Made by a program: the position numbers and the translations under genes
The notes under the pieces: generated by a model
Databases searched by the model: none
Told to the model about the DNA's origin: nothing
Seen by the model: the letters and a program-made list of their open reading frames with translations, nothing else
Assembly (NCBI GenBank): GCA_017431185.1
Contig: JAFRLP010000416.1
Location: forward strand, 1 to 11,422
DNA: 11,422 nucleotides
DNA from: Victivallales bacterium
GTDB lineage: Bacteria; Verrucomicrobiota; Lentisphaeria; Oligosphaerales; Oligosphaeraceae
Direction: 5' to 3'
Shown here: positions 5,337-11,422 of the stretch, one piece after another
How the letters are laid out: each line of letters begins with the position of its first letter
Position numbering within the stretch: the first letter of the stretch is position 1

Positions 5337-7055
5337 TCAGTCGGCCAGCCAGAATGGGTTGGTCGCGGCCAGCTGGTTCTTGCGGGTGCCGACGAGTTCC
5401 ACACGCAGATAGGGTGTGCCGGCGGGAATCTCCGGCACGGCCAGTTCACCCTCGAAGGACGTGTCCGAGAGGGGGATGGTCTGGAGCAGGGTTGCGCCGG
5501 CGTAGATTTGGGCCTCCGCCAGAGTGCCGTCGAATACCTCGGCCTTGACCTGGAAAGCGTGCGCATCGCTCCTCGGCAGCGTGTCGCCGGGCAGATGTCC
5601 TCCCAGTGTGATGTCACAGCCATGGAAGAAGCACGCTGCGATGGAGTGTCCCGCCTTGACCGCCGCGCACACGTTGTCCCGCGTAGGCACCGCGCCTGTA
5701 TAGATGAAATTGGCGGCGGGATTGGCGAACATCCGCTTGTAGCCGAACAGATCCACCGAGTTCATCAGGGTGAAATGATGGCCTGCCAGCCATTGCCTCT
5801 CCAGCATGGTGCCCGCCAGGGGACGGAGGGGCTCCATGTCGGCGCCATCGCAGGAATGGCTTGCCCAGGTGTCACAGTCGGGATGCGTGGCAATGGCCAC
5901 GCCGTGGTGCTGGTGGATATGGGCGACGGCGCGTCGGAAGTAGTCCGCCACCTCCTCGTCCGAGAACAGGGAGCGGGTGTATTCGGGGGTGTAGGCGTCC
6001 TCATCGATTCCCAGGGCCAGGATATGGTAGGTGTTGTGGCTGAGGTTGTCGTGGGAGTCATGCCAGTTGAAGGGGTGGTACTCCTGGCCGTGCAGGAACA
6101 GGGCATGGTCGTCGGAGTAGTCCTCCAAGTCCAGGTGGTAGTCGTAGCAGGCGGTGTCCTTGAGCGCCAGGCCGCAGATGTCAATGCGCCAGCGACGCAT
6201 AATGGCCTCGATGGTGCCCAGGGAGGAGTCGCAGCCGAACCAGTCCAGCGAGTGCATGTGGATGGCCAGGTTGTAGTTGCGCTTCAGGGGCAATTGCTTT
6301 CGGATACGTGCGGGCACGTCCGTGTCGCCCGCCTTGAAGCGGGCGAGATGCGCCAGCAGATTGGGGAGGAACTTGCGCCAGAACGCCAGGCACGGGTCGT
6401 CCGTCGGAACGGACTTCTCGGGGAAGAGCATCTGGCACATGAAATAGAGTCCTTTGCCGACCTTCCTTTGCAGGAGCAGTGCCCCGTTTTTGACCGCAGG
6501 GTCACGATAGGAACCCAGGATTTCCCATCCGCTGTCCACCTGGAAGCAGGAGATGGCGGTGGTTTCCACCGTGGCCGGCGTGGTCTGCGGGTCATTCTTC
6601 ACCAGACCGAACTCGAAGGTCGGGACTTTCCAGCCGAGCATCTCGTCTGGCGCAATGTCATTCGGCTCATGGAAGAGCCGGGAGCCGATGTGTTCCACGC
6701 GGGGCAGCATGTAATTCCAGGAGACCAGTTTGTTGGCCTCGGTGATGGTCACGCAATGGCGGTGAACCAATTGGGTGTATCCGCACTCCTGCGGAAGAAA
6801 GAACGGAGCCCAGCGGCGCCAGTCCTGGTGCATGAACAGCAATATTCCGCCACGTGCCACCCAGTCCTGGATATACGCGGAGTCGTTCTCGATGTAGTCG
6901 TCAAAGCCATCCTGCTCCACCAAGGCGATGTCATACGGCTCCAGATACCCCTTGTAACTGTAGTCGATCTGCTCGACGTCGCACCCTTCTGACTTCAGGA
7001 ATTCAACAAAGGTGTAGGACGGCTGGAACCAGTGGCGAAAGTATCCGATTTTCAT
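5337..7055 (-). CDS. Two-domain protein: ThuA/GATase1-like plus PHP (CehA-like) metallohydrolase
   Basis: The function is not known precisely. Residues 1 to about 235 look like a ThuA or class-I glutamine-amidotransferase-like fold: alternating short strands and helices, WVARGGILLFM (65-75), and a late VGKGLYFMCQMLFP strand (199-212). Residues 260-480 resemble the PHP metallohydrolase family of the CehA/McbA type: IHMHS (265-269, first metal His pair), GQEYHP with Glu325, an HILALG segment (344-349), THP (390-392), and DNVCAAVKAGHSIAA (460-474), which resembles the family's conserved 'new each residue to an Ala/Gly helix' region. A C-terminal beta segment closes with TNPFWLAD, like the TNP-W ending of CehA proteins. 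A cytoplasmic site is likely, as there is no signal peptide. The start at 7055 is preferred over 7226 because the first strand begins there and a weak AAGAGA precedes it. It lies between the regulator and GH4, both on the same strand, so a role in handling a released sugar derivative is possible but unproven. Confidence 0.65.
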   Translation of the reverse strand: MKIGYFRHWFQPSYTFVEFLKSEGCDVEQIDYSYKGYLEPYDIALVEQDGFDDYIENDSAYIQDWVARGGILLFMHQDWRRWAPFFLPQECGYTQLVHRHCVTITEANKLVSWNYMLPRVEHIGSRLFHEPNDIAPDEMLGWKVPTFEFGLVKNDPQTTPATVETTAISCFQVDSGWEILGSYRDPAVKNGALLLQRKVGKGLYFMCQMLFPEKSVPTDDPCLAFWRKFLPNLLAHLARFKAGDTDVPARIRKQLPLKRNYNLAIHMHSLDWFGCDSSLGTIEAIMRRWRIDICGLALKDTACYDYHLDLEDYSDDHALFLHGQEYHPFNWHDSHDNLSHNTYHILALGIDEDAYTPEYTRSLFSDEEVADYFRRAVAHIHQHHGVAIATHPDCDTWASHSCDGADMEPLRPLAGTMLERQWLAGHHFTLMNSVDLFGYKRMFANPAANFIYTGAVPTRDNVCAAVKAGHSIAACFFHGCDITLGGHLPGDTLPRSDAHAFQVKAEVFDGTLAEAQIYAGATLLQTIPLSDTSFEGELAVPEIPAGTPYLRVELVGTRKNQLAATNPFWLAD

Positions 7056-7090
7056 GTTCTCTTGAATTGGGGGACAAAATGACTGGAAAA

Positions 7091-7103
7091 ACGCACTGTG
7101 CGT
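7091..7103 (-). promoter_or_regulatory. Small palindrome upstream of the PHP gene
   Basis: ACGCA and TGCGT are perfect 5-bp arms around CTG. It lies just downstream of a possible -10 and about 36 bases before the PHP gene start, suggesting an operator. Short enough to occur by chance. Confidence 0.35.
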
Positions 7104-7113
7104 CTGCCCATGC

Positions 7114-7142
7114 AATATACTATACACCATCCTTTCCATAAA
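7114..7142 (-). promoter_or_regulatory. Possible promoter of the PHP gene
   Basis: On the minus strand the run TATAGTATATT offers two overlapping -10 candidates (7124-7119 and 7119-7114). With the second, the hexamer 17 bases upstream (7142-7137) is TTTATG, a weak -35 that overlaps the TTTTATGG half-site shared with the GH4 repeats. The 154-base gap after the regulator gene makes an independent promoter reasonable. Confidence 0.35.
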
Positions 7143-7209
7143 ATCACGCTGTGAACATTGATTTTTGCATTTTCCACGTATGGTTCTCGAACAGCAGGCT
7201 ATCCTGTTT

Positions 7210-8082
7210 TCAGCCACGTTCATCAAGACTGCGGCGCCAGCGTCCTGGGGTCATGCCGTATTTGCTTCGGAACAGCTTGATCATGTAGTTGCAGTCATAG
7301 AAGCCGCAGGCGTCGGCAATCTGCGAAAGGGACATCTGCGTCTCCCGCATCAGGCGGCGTGCCTGGTTGAGGCGGAGCAGCGTCCGATAATCCATTGGCG
7401 GCAGCCCGATGACCTGCTCGAACTGGCGGATGTAGGAGGAGATGCTCTTATGCGCGGAATGCGCCAATTCCGCCAGGGTGGTTTTCTGGCTGACATCCTG
7501 TTCCAGCCGCTCCAGGGAGGCCAGGAATGGAGTCTGGACAGTCGCCAAGGACGTGCGTGCCTGACGCACTTCGCGGTTGCCCAACGACAGCAGGAAATCC
7601 AGAAACGCGGTCTTGAGGCGCAGACGGTCGCCGACCTGCCTTAGGTTTACGTAGCCAAGCATCCGCTGAAGGCTGGTGATGGCCTCCTGGCGCCGAATGG
7701 CGTCCAGATAAAGATGCCAGCCATGCCGTGGGGAAGTGGCTTCCAGCAATGCCCTGCAACTGGGGATTTGCATCAGCTCAGGCCATTCGTTTGCCAGGAC
7801 CGATGGCTGAAACGCGAGGTTGTAAATCTCGAAATGACGGCTGTTCTCGTAACTGTGGACCTCCCCCGGGAACACCGAGAACACATCCCCGCGAATAATC
7901 CCATAGCGCTCGGTGCATCCGTTGGCGTATGTGATGCGCTGGACGGAGCAGCCACGGCTCACCAGCACCAGTTCGATGAAATCGTGGCCATGCGGAATCA
8001 TCGAACTGCGCTGGGAAGCCAACTCCAAAGTCAACGGGAAATCCGGTTGCGGGAAGAAATCGCTGGAATGGTAGAGTCGCAT
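7210..8082 (-). CDS. AraC/XylS-family transcriptional regulator with N-terminal cupin domain
   Basis: This protein probably senses a sugar and activates the neighbouring genes. The N-terminal part (about 25-110) is a cupin-like sensor (HGHDFIELVLVSRG, then RGDVFSVFPGEVHSY at roughly 64-78). The C-terminal 95 residues (196-290) form the double helix-turn-helix AraC domain: one helix pair around TLAELAHSAHKSISSYIRQF, the second around LSQIADACGFYDCNYMIKLF, followed by the conserved GMTPGRWRR. I list the ATG start (8082, 290 residues). A TTG three codons upstream (8091) has a weak GAAAG at better spacing and could be used instead. It is divergent from the WbsX-like gene and is the first gene of the leftward set with PHP and GH4. 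The 153-base divergent region with its palindrome is its natural site of action, together with the paired repeats before GH4. Family call is secure; the inducer is unknown. Confidence 0.92.
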   Translation of the reverse strand: MRLYHSSDFFPQPDFPLTLELASQRSSMIPHGHDFIELVLVSRGCSVQRITYANGCTERYGIIRGDVFSVFPGEVHSYENSRHFEIYNLAFQPSVLANEWPELMQIPSCRALLEATSPRHGWHLYLDAIRRQEAITSLQRMLGYVNLRQVGDRLRLKTAFLDFLLSLGNREVRQARTSLATVQTPFLASLERLEQDVSQKTTLAELAHSAHKSISSYIRQFEQVIGLPPMDYRTLLRLNQARRLMRETQMSLSQIADACGFYDCNYMIKLFRSKYGMTPGRWRRSLDERG

Positions 8083-8117
8083 CTTCGTCAAAAGGGTCTT
8101 TCAGTGACTTTGACAAT

Positions 8118-8146
8118 ATTATACTATTTTTAGAACCGAAAGTCAA
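8118..8146 (-). promoter_or_regulatory. Strong sigma-70 promoter of the regulator gene
   Basis: On the minus strand TTGACT (8146-8141) and a perfect TATAAT (8123-8118) are separated by exactly 17 bases. Transcription would start near 8111, about 30 bases before the ATG. TTTGACAA at 8109-8116 overlaps the start, echoing the GH4 promoter region. Confidence 0.7.
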
Positions 8147-8147
8147 G

Positions 8148-8157
8148 GGAAATTTCC
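8148..8157. promoter_or_regulatory. Palindrome between the divergent promoters
   Basis: GGAAATTTCC is a perfect 10-bp palindrome, with partial extension (AAGG...CCTT with one mismatch). It abuts the regulator's -35 and overlaps where the -35 of the WbsX-like gene would be, so a bound protein could affect both promoters. Confidence 0.45.
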
Positions 8158-8165
8158 TTAAAATA

Positions 8166-8174
8166 TGATATAAT
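8166..8174 (+). promoter_or_regulatory. Extended -10 promoter of the WbsX-like gene
   Basis: TGATATAAT is a perfect extended -10 element (TG-N-TATAAT). No good -35 hexamer exists at the proper distance, where the palindrome lies instead. This fits an extended -10 or activator-dependent promoter, about 60 bases before the ATG at 8236. Confidence 0.55.
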
Positions 8175-8235
8175 AATAGGCAACTCGAAAAAACTCCCCT
8201 TTTCACGGAAAACAAACATCCCCTCTGGCAGAACC

Positions 8236-9375
8236 ATGCAAGTCGCAGCCTACTATTTTCCGAACTACCATCCTGAACCACGCAACAACGCCCGCCACGG
8301 GCGTGGCTGGACAGAGTGGGAGCTGATGAAGTGCGCCCGTCCGCGTTTTCCTGGCCATGTCCAGCCCAAAGTGCCGCTGTGGGGGTACGAGGACGAGTCC
8401 GACCCGGCGGTGATGTCCCGTAAAATCGAGTCCGCCACCTCACACGGCCTGGACACCTTCGTGTTCGACTGGTACTGGTATGACGGCCCCTATCTGGAGG
8501 GGTGCCTGAACCGCGGGTTCCTGGAGGCCCCCAACAACCGGAAAATGACCTTTGCCCTGATGTGGGCCAACCATGACTGGAAGAACATCCATCCCATCGG
8601 ACGCAACACCAATGCGCCAGAGGCGATGGATTTTCCCTGGCAGACCACCCGTGAGAGCGTGGGGGCGGTCTGGGAGCATGTCATTCACGACTACATGCTC
8701 CGTCCCAACTACTGGCGCATTGACGGGTTGCCGTATTTCTCCATCTACGCCGTCAATCGCTTCATCATCCAGATGGGCGGGGTGGAGGCGTGCGCGGAGG
8801 TGCTGGAGGATTTTCGGGCCCGTGCCCGCAAGGCGGGATTGCCAGGCATTCACCTCAACGGCATCTGGTTTGACATTCTGGACAACCATCCTGCCTGTTC
8901 CGCCTGTCCCCAAGGGGACTGGGCGCGTCGTCTGGGATTCTCCAGCTACACCAGCTACAACAATGTGTTTGTGAGCAAAGTCTGGTTCAACAATGACTTT
9001 CCCAGAGTGGACTACAACTGCTCGACAGACGAGTATCTGGAAATCGCCCGCAAGGCGCAGGCCACCCTTCCTGCCCCGTACTACCCTGTGGTGACCGCCA
9101 GTTGGGACTCGTCGCCGCGCTGCATCCAATCCGAAATCTACGAGGCCGGCGGGTATCCCTGGCTACCGGTCATGGAGGCCACCCCGCAGGAATTCGGGCG
9201 CGCCGTCCGTCTCTCCTTTGACCTCCTGAACCAGCGCCCCCGAAACGAGCGGGTTCTCTTCATCAATGCCTGGAACGAGTGGACAGAAGGCAGCTACCTG
9301 GAGCCCGACACCCGATACCAGGATGCCTTTCTGCGGGAACTTCAGAAGGCCAAGGAAAGTTCATCCAATAACTGA
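8236..9375 (+). CDS. WbsX/GH99-like glycan-active protein
   Basis: It matches the WbsX family (named after O-antigen gene wbsX), whose members share the fold of GH99 endo-alpha-mannosidases/mannanases. Visible signatures are AAYYFPNYHP (4-13), GWTEW (24-28), FVFDWYWYDG (75-84), ALMWANHDW (107-115) and the closing INAWNEWTEGSYLEPD (343-358), which carries the conserved Glu/Asp residues typical of the family. Length (379) is normal. No signal peptide is present, so it likely acts in the cytoplasm or on imported oligosaccharides. No strong ribosome-binding site precedes the ATG, but the first conserved strand starts at residue 3, so the start is probably right. It heads an operon with the secreted protein 12 bases downstream and is divergent from the AraC gene. 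Whether it is a hydrolase or a transferase cannot be told; the degradative context favours a hydrolase. Confidence 0.85.
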   Translation: MQVAAYYFPNYHPEPRNNARHGRGWTEWELMKCARPRFPGHVQPKVPLWGYEDESDPAVMSRKIESATSHGLDTFVFDWYWYDGPYLEGCLNRGFLEAPNNRKMTFALMWANHDWKNIHPIGRNTNAPEAMDFPWQTTRESVGAVWEHVIHDYMLRPNYWRIDGLPYFSIYAVNRFIIQMGGVEACAEVLEDFRARARKAGLPGIHLNGIWFDILDNHPACSACPQGDWARRLGFSSYTSYNNVFVSKVWFNNDFPRVDYNCSTDEYLEIARKAQATLPAPYYPVVTASWDSSPRCIQSEIYEAGGYPWLPVMEATPQEFGRAVRLSFDLLNQRPRNERVLFINAWNEWTEGSYLEPDTRYQDAFLRELQKAKESSSNN

Positions 9376-9379
9376 GGAG
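9374..9379 (+). promoter_or_regulatory. Ribosome-binding site overlapping the WbsX-like stop codon
   Basis: GAGGAG overlaps the TGA stop (9373-9375) and sits 8 bases before the ATG at 9388. It favours that start over a second ATG at 9394 and suggests translational coupling with the WbsX-like gene. Confidence 0.7.
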
Positions 9380-9387
9380 ACCTCATC

Positions 9388-11422
9388 ATGACCATGAAAC
9401 GCATCCTGTCCTTGCTTTTCCTGGCGACTGCCGGCCTGGTTTATGCGCAGACTTCAGGAAACGACCTGCTCGCCCCAGCCACCCCCACACTGATTCGCCT
9501 TGGGAAAATGTCCGCTCCGCCCACGTTGGACGGGCGCGTCAACAAGGCCGAATGGAGTCTGGCCGCCAGTTTCTTTGGCGGGCGCTCCAGCGTCAACGGG
9601 CTGATGACCAAACGCCTCACCGCCTTCTGCTTCGGCTACGATGACCAGTATGCGTATGCCGCGTTCATCTCTGAAATTCCCAATGCGCCAATCCTGCTGG
9701 ACGAAGACGAGCAGGTCGAGGTGACTCTGCAACCACCAGGCGCGGACAAGCCCTATTCGTTCCACCTCGACTCCAAGGGGGCCGGCAACCTTCCGCAGGG
9801 CGCTCGCTTCGCCAACGGGCTGCACCAGGAGAATATGCCTCATGGTTTCCCCTGCTGGGAGGTGGAACTCGCCATCCCCCTGTCAGCCCTGAACGCCTCC
9901 ATTGTGGATGGACAGGCATGGGGGCTCCAACTGAAACGGCGCTATCGGAACCCCGTTGAGGATTCCTGCTGGCATCTGCCCGCCAAACCTGGTGAACTCG
10001 GCACGTTCATCCCTGATGCATCAGCGCCTGCCGTGAGCGTACTGAACTTTGGTGCCTGCGCCACCTGGCGCACCTCCGCCAACTACGCCTTCAATTTCAT
10101 GGTTGCCAGCAATGCTGCCCAGCCCGTAACCGTGACCAGCAAAAGCGTCTCCTACGTCGCATCCGGATACTCCAAACTGGACTCGCTGGAGGTGAAGGAT
10201 GACACGAAAATCACCCGTAGCAATCTGTATGGCACACTTTCCCCGAAGACTGGCGAGCCAGCCTACAAGACCCATCTGGTCTATAACCTCTGGCCAGGGA
10301 AAATCAACGCACTGCAACTTCGCTTTGTGGACGGCGACAAGATGCTGTATCAGCGTGACCTGGCCTGGGACCTCGCCAAGTCATTGGACTGGAAGGATGA
10401 CCAGGGGCGGCCCAACCTCAAGGCGGCCTTCTACCCCTCCTACGGCAATCTGCTGCTGTTGAACATGCTGAACGGAAAACAGGGAGACCTGCTCAAAGCG
10501 GAAATCACCGTCAAAGACCAGAACGGCAAGGCGTGGGCGACCATCACCCCGGAAAAGAGCGGAGAGTATTTCACGAACTGGGAAGGGCGCATCAACCTCC
10601 CCGCCGAACTGCCGATCGGCAAATACACCGTTGAACTCACCACGCAGAACAAGGCGGGGAAAATCTTCACCTGCCCCCGCACCTTCGCCGTGCAGTCCTT
10701 CCCCTGGCAGAACACGAACATCGGGCGGGAGCGGGTCATCGTGCCTCCATTCAAGCCGCTGAAATGCCAGGGAACCCGCGTGGATGCCCTCCAGACAGGG
10801 TATCAGGCGGGAGGCCTGTTCTTCGACCAGGTGTATGCATTGGGGGAGAACATCCTTGCTGAGCCTGTGGGCTTGTACATCAACGGCGAACTATTCCAGT
10901 CTGTCGGCGCGCCCAAGGTCGTCTCCGTCGAACCCGACCGCGTGGTGATGGAGACGCAGGGGAAGTGGCAGAACCTGGACCTGACGGTCACACTCGATTA
11001 CGACTATGACGGCTTCTGCTATGCCACCCTTCATTTCACCCCGCAGGCGGGCCCCGTGAAAATCGACTCCCTGAAACTCTGCATCGCCCTGAAGAACCAC
11101 GTGGTCTCCCTCTTCGAGACCAGACTGTTCACTCCAAAGACCCGTTCGGTCGGAGAGCAGCCGCGTGCCCTCCCGCTGGACAAGCAGGGAGTCATCTGGT
11201 CAACCAAGGACTACGAGGAACTGCTGGGCAAGAAGAACGCCGCCTTCCCTGAACTGTTCCAGAGCTATTTCTGGTTCGGCGGAATCTACCAGGGGTTCAG
11301 TTGGATGCTGGACAGGGGGCACCGCCACTTCAGTTTCGCGCCTGGACAGGCCACGCAGACTGTGGAGCGACAGGGCGACAAGGTGGTGTTCACGGTCAAT
11401 ATGGTCAGCAAGCCAGTGACCT
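9388..11422 (+). CDS. Secreted multidomain protein with CBM9-like N terminus, partial
   Basis: The frame stays open from 9388 to the window end (678 codons, no stop), so the C terminus is missing. It begins with a lipid-free-looking signal peptide (MTMKRILSLLFLATAGLVYA, likely cut after residue 20). Residues about 45-215 resemble a CBM9/DOMON-type carbohydrate-binding domain: PTLDGRVNKAEW opening, FGYDDQYAYAAF, DEDEQVEV, then WEVELAIPLSAL. The next roughly 300 residues are beta-rich, with Ig-like segments (ITVKDQNGKAW, then LPAELPIGKYTVEL). Near 645-678, YFWFGGIYQGFSWMLDRGHRH resembles the region before the catalytic barrel of DUF6067/GH123-like proteins, where a bulky-aromatic 'G-W' pattern recurs. 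The catalytic part, if any, lies beyond the window. Probably exported and acts on an extracellular glycan. Domain names are recalled from family patterns, not computed. Cotranscription with the WbsX-like gene (12-base gap) is likely. Confidence 0.75.
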   Translation, partial: MTMKRILSLLFLATAGLVYAQTSGNDLLAPATPTLIRLGKMSAPPTLDGRVNKAEWSLAASFFGGRSSVNGLMTKRLTAFCFGYDDQYAYAAFISEIPNAPILLDEDEQVEVTLQPPGADKPYSFHLDSKGAGNLPQGARFANGLHQENMPHGFPCWEVELAIPLSALNASIVDGQAWGLQLKRRYRNPVEDSCWHLPAKPGELGTFIPDASAPAVSVLNFGACATWRTSANYAFNFMVASNAAQPVTVTSKSVSYVASGYSKLDSLEVKDDTKITRSNLYGTLSPKTGEPAYKTHLVYNLWPGKINALQLRFVDGDKMLYQRDLAWDLAKSLDWKDDQGRPNLKAAFYPSYGNLLLLNMLNGKQGDLLKAEITVKDQNGKAWATITPEKSGEYFTNWEGRINLPAELPIGKYTVELTTQNKAGKIFTCPRTFAVQSFPWQNTNIGRERVIVPPFKPLKCQGTRVDALQTGYQAGGLFFDQVYALGENILAEPVGLYINGELFQSVGAPKVVSVEPDRVVMETQGKWQNLDLTVTLDYDYDGFCYATLHFTPQAGPVKIDSLKLCIALKNHVVSLFETRLFTPKTRSVGEQPRALPLDKQGVIWSTKDYEELLGKKNAAFPELFQSYFWFGGIYQGFSWMLDRGHRHFSFAPGQATQTVERQGDKVVFTVNMVSKPVT

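Noticed and set aside
5310..6992. Long plus-strand open frame (560 codons) opposite the PHP gene
   Set aside because: Same reason: repetitive Val/Gly/Gln-rich translation without recognisable motifs, antisense to a protein with clear domain signatures.
8110..8115. TTGACA on the plus strand as the -35 of the WbsX-like gene
   Set aside because: No -10 hexamer lies 16-18 bases downstream; the real -10 candidate is more than 50 bases away, and these bases overlap the regulator's own start region.

Overview
The flanking DNA is GC-rich and encodes sugar and glycan enzymes. A WbsX/GH99-like protein, a CehA-type PHP protein and a large secreted protein with a CBM9-like start occur together. This gene mix is typical of PVC-superphylum bacteria such as Lentisphaerota or relatives. 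The phylum is an inference from gene content; there is no rRNA or tRNA gene here to confirm it.

Layout. (1) Positions 2-1138 (+): nagA, N-acetylglucosamine-6-phosphate deacetylase, at the window edge. (2) Positions 1420-3322 (+): a compact, clearly AT-rich type II restriction-modification unit. A C5-cytosine methyltransferase overlaps by 8 bp an ORF that is almost certainly its restriction endonuclease. (3) Positions 3323-3799: a gene-poor scar with a good promoter, a palindrome over the predicted transcription start, what looks like a frameshifted N-terminal fragment of a transposase, and an approximately 98-bp imperfect palindrome. Base composition and this debris suggest the R-M unit was acquired horizontally between older genes. 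(4) Positions 3800-8082 (-), transcribed right to left: an AraC-type regulator, a two-domain protein (ThuA/glutamine-amidotransferase-like plus PHP/CehA-like), and a GH4 alpha-galactosidase-like enzyme. (5) Positions 8236-11422 (+), divergent from the regulator: a WbsX/GH99-like protein and a secreted CBM9-like multidomain protein that runs off the window.

Regions 4 and 5 look like one AraC-controlled glycan-utilisation locus. In this model the secreted protein binds or cleaves the glycan, the WbsX/GH99-like protein acts on oligosaccharide, and the NAD/metal-dependent GH4 enzyme removes alpha-galactosyl-type residues in the cytoplasm. The PHP protein is an unassigned metallohydrolase. The intergenic DNA is rich in regulatory signals. 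Two exact 11-bp direct repeats sit 21 bp apart, start to start, upstream of a weak GH4 promoter, which is the classic geometry of an AraC-family site. Palindromes lie at the GH4 transcription start and leader, upstream of the PHP gene, and between the divergent regulator and WbsX promoters. The substrate is not determined by the sequence. I found no CRISPR array, rRNA, tRNA or complete insertion sequence.
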